Shown in pieces: positions 18,205 through 26,405 of a DNA stretch of 64,000 nt. Below the pieces are notes generated by a model. The model was not told where the DNA came from and searched no databases. It saw only the letters and a list, made by a program, of their open reading frames with translations. Position 1 is the stretch's first letter. Each line of letters begins with the position of its first letter. A program made the position numbers and the translations under genes. The DNA lies in contig NZ_JAINVV010000010.1 of NCBI RefSeq assembly GCF_019880585.1, positions 62,001 through 126,000 of the forward strand. Direction: 5' to 3'. Source of the DNA: Sphingomonas colocasiae. Its GTDB lineage: Bacteria; Pseudomonadota; Alphaproteobacteria; Sphingomonadales; Sphingomonadaceae.

Positions 18205-18819
18205 ATGTTCACCGGCATCATCACAGATATCGGCACCATCCGGGCTGCGGAGCAGCGCGGCGATCTGCGGCTGGTCGTCGAAACCGCCTATGATACCGCG
18301 ACCGTCGATCTGGGTGCGTCGATCGCCTGTTCGGGCGTGTGCCTGACGGTGGTCGACAAGGGGCCGGGCTGGTTCGCCGTCGATGTGTCGGGCGAAACGC
18401 GGTCGCGCACCGCCGACGGGCAATGGCTGCCGGGCAGCCGCCTCAACCTCGAACGCGCGATGAAACTGGGCGAGGAGCTTGGCGGGCATATCGTGACGGG
18501 CCATGTCGACGGCATCGGCAGCGTGGTTTCGGTCGAGGCCCAGGGCGATTCGCATCGCGTCGTCGTTGCCGCGCCTGCCGATCTCGCGCCCTTCATCGCG
18601 CCCAAGGGATCGATCGCGCTCGACGGCATCTCGCTCACCGTGAACACCGTCGAGGACGATGCGGCGGGCACGCGCTTCTCGATCAACATCATTCCGCACA
18701 CCGCGGAGATGACGACCTTTTCGACGCTCGAATCCGGCCGTCCGCTCAATATCGAGATCGATGTGCTGGCGCGTTATCTCGGGCGCATGCGCTCGGTTCT
18801 CGAGAAATCGACAGCCTGA
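18205..18819 (+). CDS. ribE: Riboflavin synthase, alpha subunit
   Basis: A 204-residue trimer-type riboflavin synthase that converts two lumazines to riboflavin and a pyrimidine. Both lumazine-binding barrels are visible: MFTGIITDIGTIR at the start with CSGVCLTVV, and a second half with GHIVTGHVDGIGSV and ISLTVNTVEDDA. It ends ARYLGRM as usual. The start at 18205 is 10 bases after the ribD stop with AAGG upstream. Its stop overlaps the first half-site of the repeats in front of the ribB fusion. Confidence 0.95.
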   Translation: MFTGIITDIGTIRAAEQRGDLRLVVETAYDTATVDLGASIACSGVCLTVVDKGPGWFAVDVSGETRSRTADGQWLPGSRLNLERAMKLGEELGGHIVTGHVDGIGSVVSVEAQGDSHRVVVAAPADLAPFIAPKGSIALDGISLTVNTVEDDAAGTRFSINIIPHTAEMTTFSTLESGRPLNIEIDVLARYLGRMRSVLEKSTA

Positions 18820-18862
18820 TGTGATTCCGTCGTTGCGATATCACATTCTGATGTGATATCGC
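18816..18862. promoter_or_regulatory. 28-bp perfect palindrome plus a third half-site in front of the HTH-ribB gene
   Basis: GCGATATCACAT (18835-18846) and ATGTGATATCGC (18851-18862) are exact reverse complements separated by TCTG. A further half-site CTGATGTGAT at 18816-18825 repeats the one at 18848-18857, 32 bases (about three helix turns) apart. The palindrome ends 6 bases before the ATG, over the place where a ribosome site should be, and no good Shine-Dalgarno is visible. It could be an operator for the helix-turn-helix encoded by the very next gene, or an mRNA hairpin controlling its translation. Confidence 0.7.
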
Positions 18863-18868
18863 GTCGTC

Positions 18869-20161
18869 ATGAGCACGCAACTGATCGATCGCATTCGCGA
18901 CCTCGTCACCGATGGCGCGATTTCGCGCTCCGGCCTTGCCCGCGCCGCCGGGCTTCACGCCAATTCGCTGCGCAATCTCGACGATTCCCAATGGAATCCG
19001 ACCGCCGAGACGCTGCGCAAGCTGGAAAGCTATCTGGTGCGCCGAGAGGCGGCGCCGGCGCTGGTGCCGATCGAGGAGATCATCGACGAGGCGCGGAACG
19101 GCCGGATGTTCATCCTGGTCGATGATGAGGACCGGGAGAATGAAGGTGACCTGATCATTCCGGCGCAGATGGCGACGCCGTCGGCGATCAACTTCATGGC
19201 GAAGCATGGCCGGGGCCTGATCTGCCTGGCGCTGTCCAAGCGGCGCGTCGATCAGTTGGGCCTCGACCTGATGAGCCGCAACAACGGCACCCGCCACGAA
19301 ACCGCCTTCACCGTCTCGATCGAGGCGCGCGAGGGCGTGACCACGGGCATCTCCGCCGCCGACCGCGCCCGCACCGTCGCGGTCGCCATCGACGCATCCA
19401 AGGGCCCCGAGGAAATCGTGACCCCCGGCCATGTCTTCCCGCTGGTCGCGCGCGAAGGCGGCGTGCTCGTACGCGCCGGCCATACCGAAGCCGCCGTCGA
19501 CGTCTCGCGCCTCGCCGGCCTCAATCCCTCCGGCGTCATCTGCGAGATCATGAAGGACGACGGCACCATGGCCCGCATGGACGACCTCGTCGCCTTCGCA
19601 CAGGAACATGGCCTCAAGATCGGCACCATCCGCGACCTCATCGCCTATCGCAGGCAGCACGACCATCTCGTCCAGAAAAAGGCCGAGGCGCGCTTCGAAA
19701 GCCGCTGGGGCGGCGACTGGACCGCGATGACCTTCTACAACAAGGCAACGGGCACCGAGCAGATCGCGCTGGTCAAGGGCCGGATCGATCCCGAACAGCC
19801 GACCCTGGTGCGCATGCACGTGCTCTCCCCCTTCGGCGACCTGTTCGGCGAGTCGGGCGATCGCGGCACGATGCTGCAGCGATCGATGGAGATCATCGCG
19901 GCGCAGGGCACCGGCGTGGTGGTGGTGATCAACCGCCAGCGCAACGACGCCTTCACCACCGCGGTGCTGCGCAAGGCGGGCCTGCCCACGCCCGACATGG
20001 AGGAACTGCGCGACTATGGCGTCGGCGCGATGATCCTGACCGAACTGGGCGTGCAGGACATGATCCTGCTCACCAACACCCACCACACTCTGGTCGGCCT
20101 GGACGGCTATGGCCTCTCGATCGTCGGCGAGCGCCCGATCGACTGCAAGGGAGCGGCATGA
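18869..20161 (+). CDS. ribB: 3,4-dihydroxy-2-butanone 4-phosphate synthase with N-terminal helix-turn-helix and degenerate GTP cyclohydrolase II domain
   Basis: A 430-residue, three-part protein. Residues 1-57 form a Cro-like helix-turn-helix ([20 protein letters not shown], then [14 protein letters not shown]). Residues 67-265 are a complete RibB: acidic metal site [10 protein letters not shown] (85-94), [27 protein letters not shown] and [11 protein letters not shown]. Residues 275-430 resemble RibA but lack the zinc site: the usual HSEC...RCDCG region reads [17 protein letters not shown] (317-333) with all three Cys replaced, as in RibX-type domains. So it makes dihydroxybutanone phosphate but not the GTP-derived precursor, and may bind DNA. 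The upstream 28-bp palindrome suggests autoregulation. Confidence 0.93.
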   Translation: MSTQLIDRIRDLVTDGAISRSGLARAAGLHANSLRNLDDSQWNPTAETLRKLESYLVRREAAPALVPIEEIIDEARNGRMFILVDDEDRENEGDLIIPAQMATPSAINFMAKHGRGLICLALSKRRVDQLGLDLMSRNNGTRHETAFTVSIEAREGVTTGISAADRARTVAVAIDASKGPEEIVTPGHVFPLVAREGGVLVRAGHTEAAVDVSRLAGLNPSGVICEIMKDDGTMARMDDLVAFAQEHGLKIGTIRDLIAYRRQHDHLVQKKAEARFESRWGGDWTAMTFYNKATGTEQIALVKGRIDPEQPTLVRMHVLSPFGDLFGESGDRGTMLQRSMEIIAAQGTGVVVVINRQRNDAFTTAVLRKAGLPTPDMEELRDYGVGAMILTELGVQDMILLTNTHHTLVGLDGYGLSIVGERPIDCKGAA

Positions 20162-20580
20162 TGGCAAAGTTTCTGATCGTCGAGGCGCGTTTCTACGACC
20201 ATCTCAACGACCTGCTGCTCGAAGGCGTCCGCGCCGCGCTGGAGGAGGCGGGGCACGGTCATGAGACCGTGACGGTTCCCGGCGCGCTGGAAGTACCCGG
20301 CGCGATCGCGCTGGCGGCGGAGAGCGGCCGTTATGACGGCTATGTCGCCCTGGGCGTGGTGATCCGCGGCGAGACCTATCATTTCGAGATCGTCTCCAAC
20401 GAAAGCGCGCGGGGCATCATGGCGCTCACGCTTGACGGTCTTGCGATCGGCAACGGCATCCTGACCGTCGAGAACGAAGCCCAGGCTTTGACGCGCGCGC
20501 GCCGCACGGAGAAGGATAAGGGCGGTGAGGCGGCCAAGGCCGCCATTGCAATGCTCGCGCTGCGCGGTCGTTTCGGCTAG
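20158..20580 (+). CDS. ribH: 6,7-dimethyl-8-ribityllumazine synthase
   Basis: A 140-residue lumazine synthase joining the RibB product with the RibD pathway product. Characteristic segments are [13 protein letters not shown] near the start, [36 protein letters not shown] with the catalytic His, and [16 protein letters not shown]. The start overlaps the stop of the ribB fusion (ATGATG), with AGGGAG upstream; either of the two ATGs could be used. It closes the riboflavin operon, and a REP-like repeat follows 14 bases later. No GTP cyclohydrolase II gene is in the operon. Confidence 0.95.
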   Translation: MMAKFLIVEARFYDHLNDLLLEGVRAALEEAGHGHETVTVPGALEVPGAIALAAESGRYDGYVALGVVIRGETYHFEIVSNESARGIMALTLDGLAIGNGILTVENEAQALTRARRTEKDKGGEAAKAAIAMLALRGRFG

Positions 20581-20594
20581 ACGCATCTGAACAT

Positions 20595-20682
20595 CGTCAT
20601 TCCCGCGTAGGCGGGAATCCATAACCACCAGAGTTTTCGGACATGGTCGCGTTTATGGATTCCCGCCTACGCGGGAATGACG
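20595..20682. repeat. REP-like inverted repeat, copy 4 of 4
   Basis: CGTCATTCCCGCGTAGGCGGG and its reverse form at the right end enclose an inner part with TTTTCGGACATGG. It directly follows ribH and may act as the operon's end structure. Confidence 0.85.
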
Positions 20683-20722
20683 GTTCCATTCGAACCAGCG
20701 GCCATCGATCGGAAACGCCACC

Positions 20723-21274
20723 ATGTTCAACGGACCGCTGCTCGTAACCGAGCGATTGATCCTGCGTCCGCCGACGCGCGACGATTTCGACGCCTGGGTC
20801 GATTTCCACGCCGATCCCGATACGATGCGCTTCCTCGGCGGTGTCCAGCCGCGTTCGGTCGCCTGGCGCGGCTTGTGCGCGATGGCGGGTGCCTGGCAGA
20901 TTTCGGGCTTCGCGATGTTCTCGCTGATCGAGCGCACCACGGGGCGCTGGGTCGGCCGCGTGGGTCCGTGGCGACCGGACGGATGGCCGGCCAATGAAGT
21001 GGGCTGGGGCGTCTCCCGCGAGTTCGCGGGGCAGGGCTATGCCCATGAGGCCGCCGTCGCGAGCATGGACTATGCCTTCGAGATCCTGGGCTGGACCGAT
21101 GTGATCCATATCATCGATCCCGAAAATGCCGGATCGATCGCGCTGGCCAAGCGCCTCGGGTCGGTCAATCGGGGGGCGACGCGGATGCCGGAACCCTATC
21201 ATGAAGCATCGGTCGATGCCTGGGGGCAGAGCGCCGAGGAATGGCGGGCGCGGAAAAGCGGCCTGACGAGCTGA
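20723..21274 (+). CDS. GNAT-family N-acetyltransferase (RimJ/RimL type)
   Basis: A 183-residue acetyl-CoA-dependent acetyltransferase. It opens LLVTERLILRPPTRDDFDAW as RimJ/RimL-like proteins do; the acetyl-CoA loop is around VGWGVSREFAGQGYAHEA (about 92-109), with IHIIDPENAGSIALAKRLG near 130-148 for the last helix. The acceptor (protein N-terminus or small molecule) cannot be told. It stands alone between the riboflavin operon's repeat and the convergent exbD gene. Confidence 0.88.
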   Translation: MFNGPLLVTERLILRPPTRDDFDAWVDFHADPDTMRFLGGVQPRSVAWRGLCAMAGAWQISGFAMFSLIERTTGRWVGRVGPWRPDGWPANEVGWGVSREFAGQGYAHEAAVASMDYAFEILGWTDVIHIIDPENAGSIALAKRLGSVNRGATRMPEPYHEASVDAWGQSAEEWRARKSGLTS

Positions 21275-21347
21275 AGACTCGCCCGTCTCCGCGTCTCCGT
21301 GCGGGCTGCCTTTTTCCCGCGCGAAGACGCGAAGCGGGTAGCGGCGC

Positions 21348-21779
21348 TCAGCGGGCCGCGATCGCGCTCACGAACTGTTCGTTGCCGACCATGCCGAGCC
21401 GGGTGATTCCCGCCTTCTTCGCAGCCGCCAATGTGCGGTCGAATATCTCATAGCGCGCGGCGCCGTCCGCCGCGATCTGCAGGACGGGCTGCGCCGGATC
21501 GGTGACGAGCCCATGGAAGCGGCCGGGCAGACTGTCCTCGCCGATCGCGCTGCCGTTCCAGCGCACGACATCGTCCGCGCCGATGCTCAGCCGGACGATC
21601 GGGCGATCGGCGGCCGGCCCGGGCTTGCCGGGCAGGTCGAGCGGCACTTCGTGGAACTGGACCGGGATCAGCAGGATGAACATCACCAGCAGCACGAGCA
21701 TGACGTCGATCAACGGCGTGATGTTCAGGTCCTGAAAGGGGCGGGGTTCCGCGACGACAGCCGGACGAAGCCTTCTCAT
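21348..21779 (-). CDS. exbD: ExbD/TolR-family biopolymer transport protein
   Basis: A 143-residue inner-membrane protein with the ExbD signature DLNITPLIDVMLVLLVMFIL (about 17-36): one membrane helix with the proton-channel Asp, then a periplasmic domain. It would energise a TonB protein together with ExbB. The start at 21779 is preferred over 21791 because GGAGGTGGAT lies just before it, the same layout as the TonB-like gene at 16164. No exbB or tolQ is adjacent, so partners must be encoded elsewhere. A short palindrome lies 22 bases upstream. Confidence 0.9.
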   Translation of the reverse strand: MRRLRPAVVAEPRPFQDLNITPLIDVMLVLLVMFILLIPVQFHEVPLDLPGKPGPAADRPIVRLSIGADDVVRWNGSAIGEDSLPGRFHGLVTDPAQPVLQIAADGAARYEIFDRTLAAAKKAGITRLGMVGNEQFVSAIAAR

Positions 21780-21800
21780 ATCCACCTCCATCGTTATGTT

Positions 21801-21814
21801 ATATGATTACATAT
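21801..21814. promoter_or_regulatory. Palindrome upstream of exbD
   Basis: ATATG (21801-21805) and CATAT (21810-21814) around ATTA, in an AT-rich patch beginning TTATGT that weakly resembles the TTATGTGATGTTGTAACATC patch before the TonB-like gene. It may be an operator; the support is symmetry and position only. Confidence 0.4.
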
Positions 21815-21955
21815 CATCGTGCCTCGTGGCTGTCGAGGGCGGGGAAGCTGATCCATATTGGGGCAGATCTTAACGAAAAATTCAGGAATTAACGATGTTT
21901 TACAGGGATTTTTAACCCTGGCTGCGTCAGAAGGGCGGGCGAAGGAGCAACATCG

Positions 21956-22684
21956 ATGATCTCGTCCGCAATCCGGCTGAGCCCGTTATTGGCGCTTGCG
22001 CTCGCGGCCTGCGGCAGCGGGCAGAAGAACGATCAGGCGCTCAATGCGCTCGACCGCAGCCTGGCCGGCAATGCCGTGAACGCGCAGGATGTCGATCCCG
22101 CGCTCGCCGCTTCGCTCGAGGACCAGATCATGGTCGATCCCTCGCTGAGCGCGCAGGCCAATCGCGACAGCGTCCGCCCGCCGGCCGAACCGATGCGCGC
22201 GCCCGTTCCGGCGGACGGCCCCGCCACGGCCAATGTCGGCACCGGCAAATTGCTGTCCGCACCGAAGGCGGTGGCGATGGATGCGCCCGAGGCGCCGACG
22301 ACGCTCGGCGCGCTCGCCAGCCAGCAGGCGCGCCGCGCCGGCCAGAGCTGCGGTGCCGAACTCGGCTATAGCCAGGCCTGGGCGACCCGCTTGCCGGCCG
22401 ATCTGCCGCTCTTTCCGCAGGCGCGGGTGACGGAGGCGGCGGGCAGCGACGCCGGCGGTTGCCGCGCGGTCAGCTTCACCAGCGGCGCCGCGCTCCAGAC
22501 CGTGCTCGACTATTATTATACCCAGGCCGTGCGTGGCGGCTTCACCGCCGAGCATCGCGTCGATGGCGGCGAGCACACGCTGGGCGGCACGCGCGGCAAG
22601 GACGACGGCGCTTTCGTCGTCATCGCGCGCGCGCGTCCCGGCGGCGGCACCGAAGTCGATCTGATCACCAATAACGGGCGCTGA
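21956..22684 (+). CDS. Hypothetical lipoprotein
   Basis: A 242-residue protein with a lipoprotein signal: hydrophobic LSPLLALALAAC with lipobox LAAC and Cys at residue 19. The middle (about 50-110) is Pro/Ala rich and probably unstructured, and the C-terminal part (about 120-240) is a compact domain with two paired-looking Cys (QSCGAELGY and GGCRAVSF) and a closing sheet. No named domain recognised. It should be anchored to the inner or outer membrane facing the periplasm. It is transcribed alone ahead of crcB. Confidence 0.75.
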   Translation: MISSAIRLSPLLALALAACGSGQKNDQALNALDRSLAGNAVNAQDVDPALAASLEDQIMVDPSLSAQANRDSVRPPAEPMRAPVPADGPATANVGTGKLLSAPKAVAMDAPEAPTTLGALASQQARRAGQSCGAELGYSQAWATRLPADLPLFPQARVTEAAGSDAGGCRAVSFTSGAALQTVLDYYYTQAVRGGFTAEHRVDGGEHTLGGTRGKDDGAFVVIARARPGGGTEVDLITNNGR

Positions 22685-22730
22685 TTCCCGCTTCCTTTCC
22701 AGCGGGGCTCCGCTGCGCTAAGCGCAGCGC

Positions 22731-23105
22731 ATGATCCACCTGTTTCTTGTCATGCTGGGCGGCGCGCTCGGTTCGGGCGCGCGCTATGGCGTCGGCCGTG
22801 CGTCGCTCGCCATGCTCGGCCCCGGCTATCCCTGGGGAACGCTGACGGTGAATCTGGCCGGCGGCTTCGCCATGGGGCTGCTCGCCGGGCTGATCAGCCG
22901 GTTCGTCTCGGGAGAGGAATGGCGGCTGCTGCTCGGCGTTGGCGTGCTCGGCGGCTTCACCACTTTCTCCGCCTTCAGCCTGGAGGTCGCGAACATGATC
23001 GAGCGCGGCACCATCGGCACTGCTGCACTGTATGTCGCCGTCTCGGTCGTGGGATCGGTCGCGGCGCTTTTCGTCGGGCTCGCGCTCGCCAGGGGATTCG
23101 CATGA
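22731..23105 (+). CDS. crcB: Fluoride channel CrcB/Fluc
   Basis: A 124-residue protein with four membrane helices, of the dual-topology Fluc family that exports fluoride. The family motifs are GGALGSGARYG near the start, WGTLTVNLAGGFAMG (about 35-49) and GVLGGFTTFSAFSLE (about 72-86), the last with the conserved Phe/Thr/Ser fluoride path. It overlaps the next gene by ATGA. I looked for a fluoride riboswitch upstream and saw none; the short gap contains only a GCTGCGCTAAGCGCAGC hairpin. Confidence 0.95.
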   Translation: MIHLFLVMLGGALGSGARYGVGRASLAMLGPGYPWGTLTVNLAGGFAMGLLAGLISRFVSGEEWRLLLGVGVLGGFTTFSAFSLEVANMIERGTIGTAALYVAVSVVGSVAALFVGLALARGFA

Positions 23106-24220
23106 ACGAGAGTGTTTCCGCCGATGTCCGGCAATTCACCGTCGGCGACGATGACGACGGCATCCGGCTCGATCGCTGGTTCAAGCGCCATCTGCCCGAT
23201 GTCAGCTTCAATCTCGTTTCGCGCTGGGCGCGGACCGGCCAGTTGCGCGTCGACGGCAAGCGCGCCGCGCCGGGCGACCGGATCGAGGCGGGGCAGGTGC
23301 TGCGCGTGCCCCCGGCTGAGGCGCCCAAGCCTGCGGCCGCGCCGGCCCGGCGCCAGCGCGCCCCGCTGAGCGAGGACCAGATCGATTTCGCGCAAGCGCT
23401 GGTGATCCATCGCGATCGTCAGGCGATCGTCGTCAACAAGCCGCCGGGCCTCGCGACGCAGGGCGGCACCAAGACCGAAATGCATCTCGACGGGCTGCTC
23501 GACGCGCTCCAGTTCGAGGCGGAGGGGCGGCCCAAGCTGGTTCACCGGCTCGACAAGGATACGTCGGGCGCGCTGCTCCTCGCGCGGAGCGCACGGGCTG
23601 CGGCGCATTTCGCCAAGGCCTTTTCCAGCCGCACCGCGCGCAAGGTCTATTGGGCGCTCGTCATCGGCGTGCCCTCGATCGAAGACGGCATGATCGAACT
23701 GCCGCTCGCCAAGCAGCCGGGCACCGGCGGCGAGAAGATGCATGTCGACGAAAAGGAAGGCCTGCCGTCGCGGACGCGCTATCGCGTGATCGAGCGCGCA
23801 GGGAACCGCGCCGCCTGGGTGGAACTCCAGCCTTTCACCGGGCGTACCCATCAGTTGCGCGTCCATATGGCGGCGATCGGGCACCCCATCGTCGGCGACG
23901 GCAAATATGGCGGCAAGGAAGCATTCCTGTCCGGCGGGGTCAGCCGCAAGATGCATCTTCATGCCCGGCGCATCCGCGTCGATCATCCCGATGGCGGCCA
24001 TGTCGACGTTTCGGCCGAGCTTCCGAGCCATTTCGCCGAAAGCGTCGCGACGCTGGGCTTCGATCCCCTGCTCGCCGAGGCGCTGCCGTTCGACGAGGTG
24101 AAATTCTCCGAAACCGCCGAGGGCAAGCGTCGCAAGGCGGCGGCGGTCGCCAAGGACAAGCGCCGCGAGCGCAAGGGCGAACGCCGTGGTCGCAGCCGTA
24201 CGGGGGAAAAGCGCGGCTGA
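23102..24220 (+). CDS. RluC/RluD-type pseudouridine synthase
   Basis: A 372-residue RNA pseudouridine synthase. An S4 RNA-binding domain fills about residues 15-75 (RLDRWFKRHLPDVS and QLRVDGKRAAPGDRI). The catalytic domain has the Asp motif VHRLDKDTSGALLLA and later PFTGRTHQLRVHMAAIGHPI. The C-terminus carries a long Lys/Arg-rich tail (KRRKAAAVAKDKRRERKG), likely for RNA contact. RluC-type 23S rRNA modification is most probable, though RluD cannot be excluded. It is translationally coupled to crcB and to the next gene. Confidence 0.9.
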   Translation: MNESVSADVRQFTVGDDDDGIRLDRWFKRHLPDVSFNLVSRWARTGQLRVDGKRAAPGDRIEAGQVLRVPPAEAPKPAAAPARRQRAPLSEDQIDFAQALVIHRDRQAIVVNKPPGLATQGGTKTEMHLDGLLDALQFEAEGRPKLVHRLDKDTSGALLLARSARAAAHFAKAFSSRTARKVYWALVIGVPSIEDGMIELPLAKQPGTGGEKMHVDEKEGLPSRTRYRVIERAGNRAAWVELQPFTGRTHQLRVHMAAIGHPIVGDGKYGGKEAFLSGGVSRKMHLHARRIRVDHPDGGHVDVSAELPSHFAESVATLGFDPLLAEALPFDEVKFSETAEGKRRKAAAVAKDKRRERKGERRGRSRTGEKRG

Positions 24221-24822
24221 TGCACCCCGATCCCAAATTCCGTTGGGAGGATCGCGCCGCGATGCGCGATTTCGTCACAGAGATCGGCTTCGGCACGCTG
24301 TTCGCCGCGACGCCCGACGGGCCGCGCGCCGCGCATGTGCCCGTGATCTTCGTCGCGGAGGACCGCATCGGCTTCCACGTCTCGCGCGGCAACGGCATCG
24401 CCCGCCATCTCGACGGCGCGACCGCGCTGTTTTCCGCCCATGGCCCGGACGCCTATGTCAGCCCGGACTGGTACGGGCTGGAGGATCAGGTGCCGACCTG
24501 GAATTATCTGGCCGTCGAACTGGAAGGGCGCGTCGCGAAAATGGATCGCGATGCGCTGCTCGACCAGATCGATCGCCTGTCGGCCGAACATGAGGCGCGG
24601 CTGGCGCCCAAGCCGATATGGACGCGCGCCAAGATGCACCCGGGCACGCTCGACAAGATGCTGGGTGCGATCACCGGCTATACGCTGGAGATCCAGGCCT
24701 GGCGGGGAACGCGCAAGCTTGGCCAGAACAAGTCCGATGCCGCGCGCCTGGCGGCGGCCGATGGGCTGGACGCATCGGGCAAGCGCGCGATGGCGCATCT
24801 GATGCGCCATCTGCCATTATGA
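24220..24822 (+). CDS. PaiB-like FMN-binding protein
   Basis: A 200-residue protein of the FMN-binding split-barrel group annotated as PaiB negative transcriptional regulators: MHPDPKFRW opening, then LFAATPDGPRAAHVPVIFV, VSRGNGIARHL, FSAHGPDAYVSPDWYG, and VPTWNYLAVELEG, all typical of the family. It probably binds a flavin and has a reductase or regulatory role. Its ATG shares a base with the stop of the pseudouridine synthase gene (TGATG). Confidence 0.85.
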   Translation: MHPDPKFRWEDRAAMRDFVTEIGFGTLFAATPDGPRAAHVPVIFVAEDRIGFHVSRGNGIARHLDGATALFSAHGPDAYVSPDWYGLEDQVPTWNYLAVELEGRVAKMDRDALLDQIDRLSAEHEARLAPKPIWTRAKMHPGTLDKMLGAITGYTLEIQAWRGTRKLGQNKSDAARLAAADGLDASGKRAMAHLMRHLPL

Positions 24823-24832
24823 AAGCCGCGAT

Positions 24833-25492
24833 ATGAATCGTCTCGCCATCTTCGATTGCGACGGCACGCTCGTCGACAGCCAGATCAATATCTGCCGCGC
24901 GATGGAGGAATGTTTCACGCGCGCGCGGCTCGACCCGCCCGAGCGTGCCGCCACCCGGCGCATCGTGGGGCTCAGCCTGGTCGAGGCGATGCAGGCGCTG
25001 CTGCCCGAGGCCGATGCGGGCACGCATCACATGCTCGCGGCCGAATATAAATCGGCCTTTCATCGCCTGCGCGGGCTGGGCGAGGTGGAGGAGCCGCTGT
25101 TCGACGGCATCGCCGAGGCGATCGCGGCGCTCGACGATGCCGGCTGGCTGCTCGGTGTCGCGACGGGCAAATCGGATCGCGGGCTGGCGATCTGCCTGGA
25201 ACATCATGGGCTGACGCGGCGCTTCGTCACACTGCAGACCGCCGATCGCCATCCATCCAAGCCGCACCCGGCAATGGCGGCGGCGGCGATCGCGGAAGCC
25301 GGGGCTTTGCCCGAAACAACGGTCGTCATCGGCGACACCAGCTTCGACATGGTGATGGCGCGTGCCGCCGATGCCCATGCGGTCGGTGTCGCCTGGGGCT
25401 ATCACCCACCCGAGGAACTGACCCAGGCCGGCGCGCATCGCATCGCCGGGCTGACTGCCGACATCCCCGCACTGCTGGAGGAACTGGTATGA
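24833..25492 (+). CDS. HAD-superfamily phosphatase (phosphoglycolate phosphatase-like)
   Basis: A 219-residue HAD subfamily IA hydrolase. Motif I is FDCDGTLVDS (about 7-16) with the nucleophile and acid Asp pair, motif II is the Thr in GVATGKSD, motif III the Lys in HPSKPHP, motif IV GDTSFDM. A helical cap lies between motifs I and II. It would dephosphorylate a small metabolite; phosphoglycolate is the commonest substrate of close relatives. It overlaps the next gene by 4 bases and belongs to a run of coupled genes ending with ATP12. Confidence 0.88.
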   Translation: MNRLAIFDCDGTLVDSQINICRAMEECFTRARLDPPERAATRRIVGLSLVEAMQALLPEADAGTHHMLAAEYKSAFHRLRGLGEVEEPLFDGIAEAIAALDDAGWLLGVATGKSDRGLAICLEHHGLTRRFVTLQTADRHPSKPHPAMAAAAIAEAGALPETTVVIGDTSFDMVMARAADAHAVGVAWGYHPPEELTQAGAHRIAGLTADIPALLEELV

Positions 25493-25713
25493 GCACCGAT
25501 CCCGACACGCTGGCGCGCAATCGCTTCTTCGCGATCGGCGCGTTGCGCCTGACCGGCGTGGCGATGCTCGTCGTCGGGCTGATGGCGGTTTCCGGCCGGA
25601 TCGCCGCCATCCCGCCCGTTGCCGGCTATATATTGGTGCTGATCGGTCTTGCCGATTTCCTGGTCGTGCCGCGCGTGCTCGCGCGCCGCTGGCGGAGCCC
25701 GCGCGGGGAATGA
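25489..25713 (+). CDS. Small two-helix membrane protein
   Basis: A 74-residue protein with two membrane segments (LTGVAMLVVGLMAVSG, about 21-36, and IPPVAGYILVLIGLADFLVV, about 41-60) and a basic C-terminus. No known domain. It overlaps both neighbours by ATGA, lying between the HAD phosphatase and the ATP12 chaperone gene, so it is surely translated. A place in the membrane near ATP synthase assembly is possible but only from position. Confidence 0.75.
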   Translation: MSTDPDTLARNRFFAIGALRLTGVAMLVVGLMAVSGRIAAIPPVAGYILVLIGLADFLVVPRVLARRWRSPRGE

Positions 25714-26393
25714 AGCGCTTCTACACGTCGGTTTCGGTGACCTCCGATGGCGGGATCGCGCTCGACGGCCGGCCGGTGCGCACGCCGGGGCGGGCGCCGC
25801 TGGTCGCGCCGACCGCCGCACTGGCGGATGCGATCGCGCGCGAATGGGCCGAACAGGGCGATCAGATCGATCCGCGCTCCATGCGCTTCACCGGCCTTTC
25901 CAATGCCGCGATCGACCGGGTCGCACCCGATCCGGAGACGTTCGCACGGGGCCTTTCGGTCTATGGCGAGAGCGACCTGCTCTGTTATCGCGCCGAAAGT
26001 CCCGAAACATTGGTCGCTCGTCAGGCGGCCGCATGGGATCCGTTGCTGGCCTGGGCGGCGACGCGTTACGATGTCGCCTTCACCGTCGCCACCGGCATCG
26101 TCCACCGGCCGCAGCCCGATGCGACGCTCGATCGGCTGACGGCGGCGACGGTGGCGCGCGATCCCTTCGCGCTCGTCGGCCTGTCGCCGCTCGTGACCAT
26201 CTCGGGCTCGCTGGTCACCGCGCTCGCGGTGGCCGAAGAGGCGGTATCGCCTGATGCGGCCTGGCTGGCGATCACCGTCGACGAAGCATGGCAGGCGGAG
26301 CGCTGGGGCGAGGACACGCTCGCCGCTCAGGCGCTGGAGGCACGCCGCGTCGAGTTCATCGCCGCGGCGTCCTTCCTGTCTCTGTTGCGCTGA
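25710..26393 (+). CDS. ATP12-family F1-ATPase assembly chaperone
   Basis: A 227-residue protein of the ATP12 family, which helps assemble the alpha subunit into F1-ATPase and is confined to alphaproteobacteria and mitochondria. Family marks are KRFYTSVSV and IALDGRPVRTPGRAPLVAPT at the N-terminus, WAEQGDQIDPRSMRFTGLSN (shortened) in the middle, and YGESDLLCYRAESPETLV. It is complete and ends a tightly coupled gene run that starts at crcB. A convergent Old Yellow Enzyme gene follows after 12 bases. Confidence 0.92.
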   Translation: MKRFYTSVSVTSDGGIALDGRPVRTPGRAPLVAPTAALADAIAREWAEQGDQIDPRSMRFTGLSNAAIDRVAPDPETFARGLSVYGESDLLCYRAESPETLVARQAAAWDPLLAWAATRYDVAFTVATGIVHRPQPDATLDRLTAATVARDPFALVGLSPLVTISGSLVTALAVAEEAVSPDAAWLAITVDEAWQAERWGEDTLAAQALEARRVEFIAAASFLSLLR

Positions 26394-26405
26394 GCGGCGG
26401 CCCGG

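Noticed and set aside
1049-20682. CRISPR-like repeats
   Set aside because: The four repeats are kilobases apart, palindromic, without spacers and without cas genes.
22685-22730. Fluoride riboswitch before crcB
   Set aside because: The 46-base gap is too short and holds only a simple hairpin.
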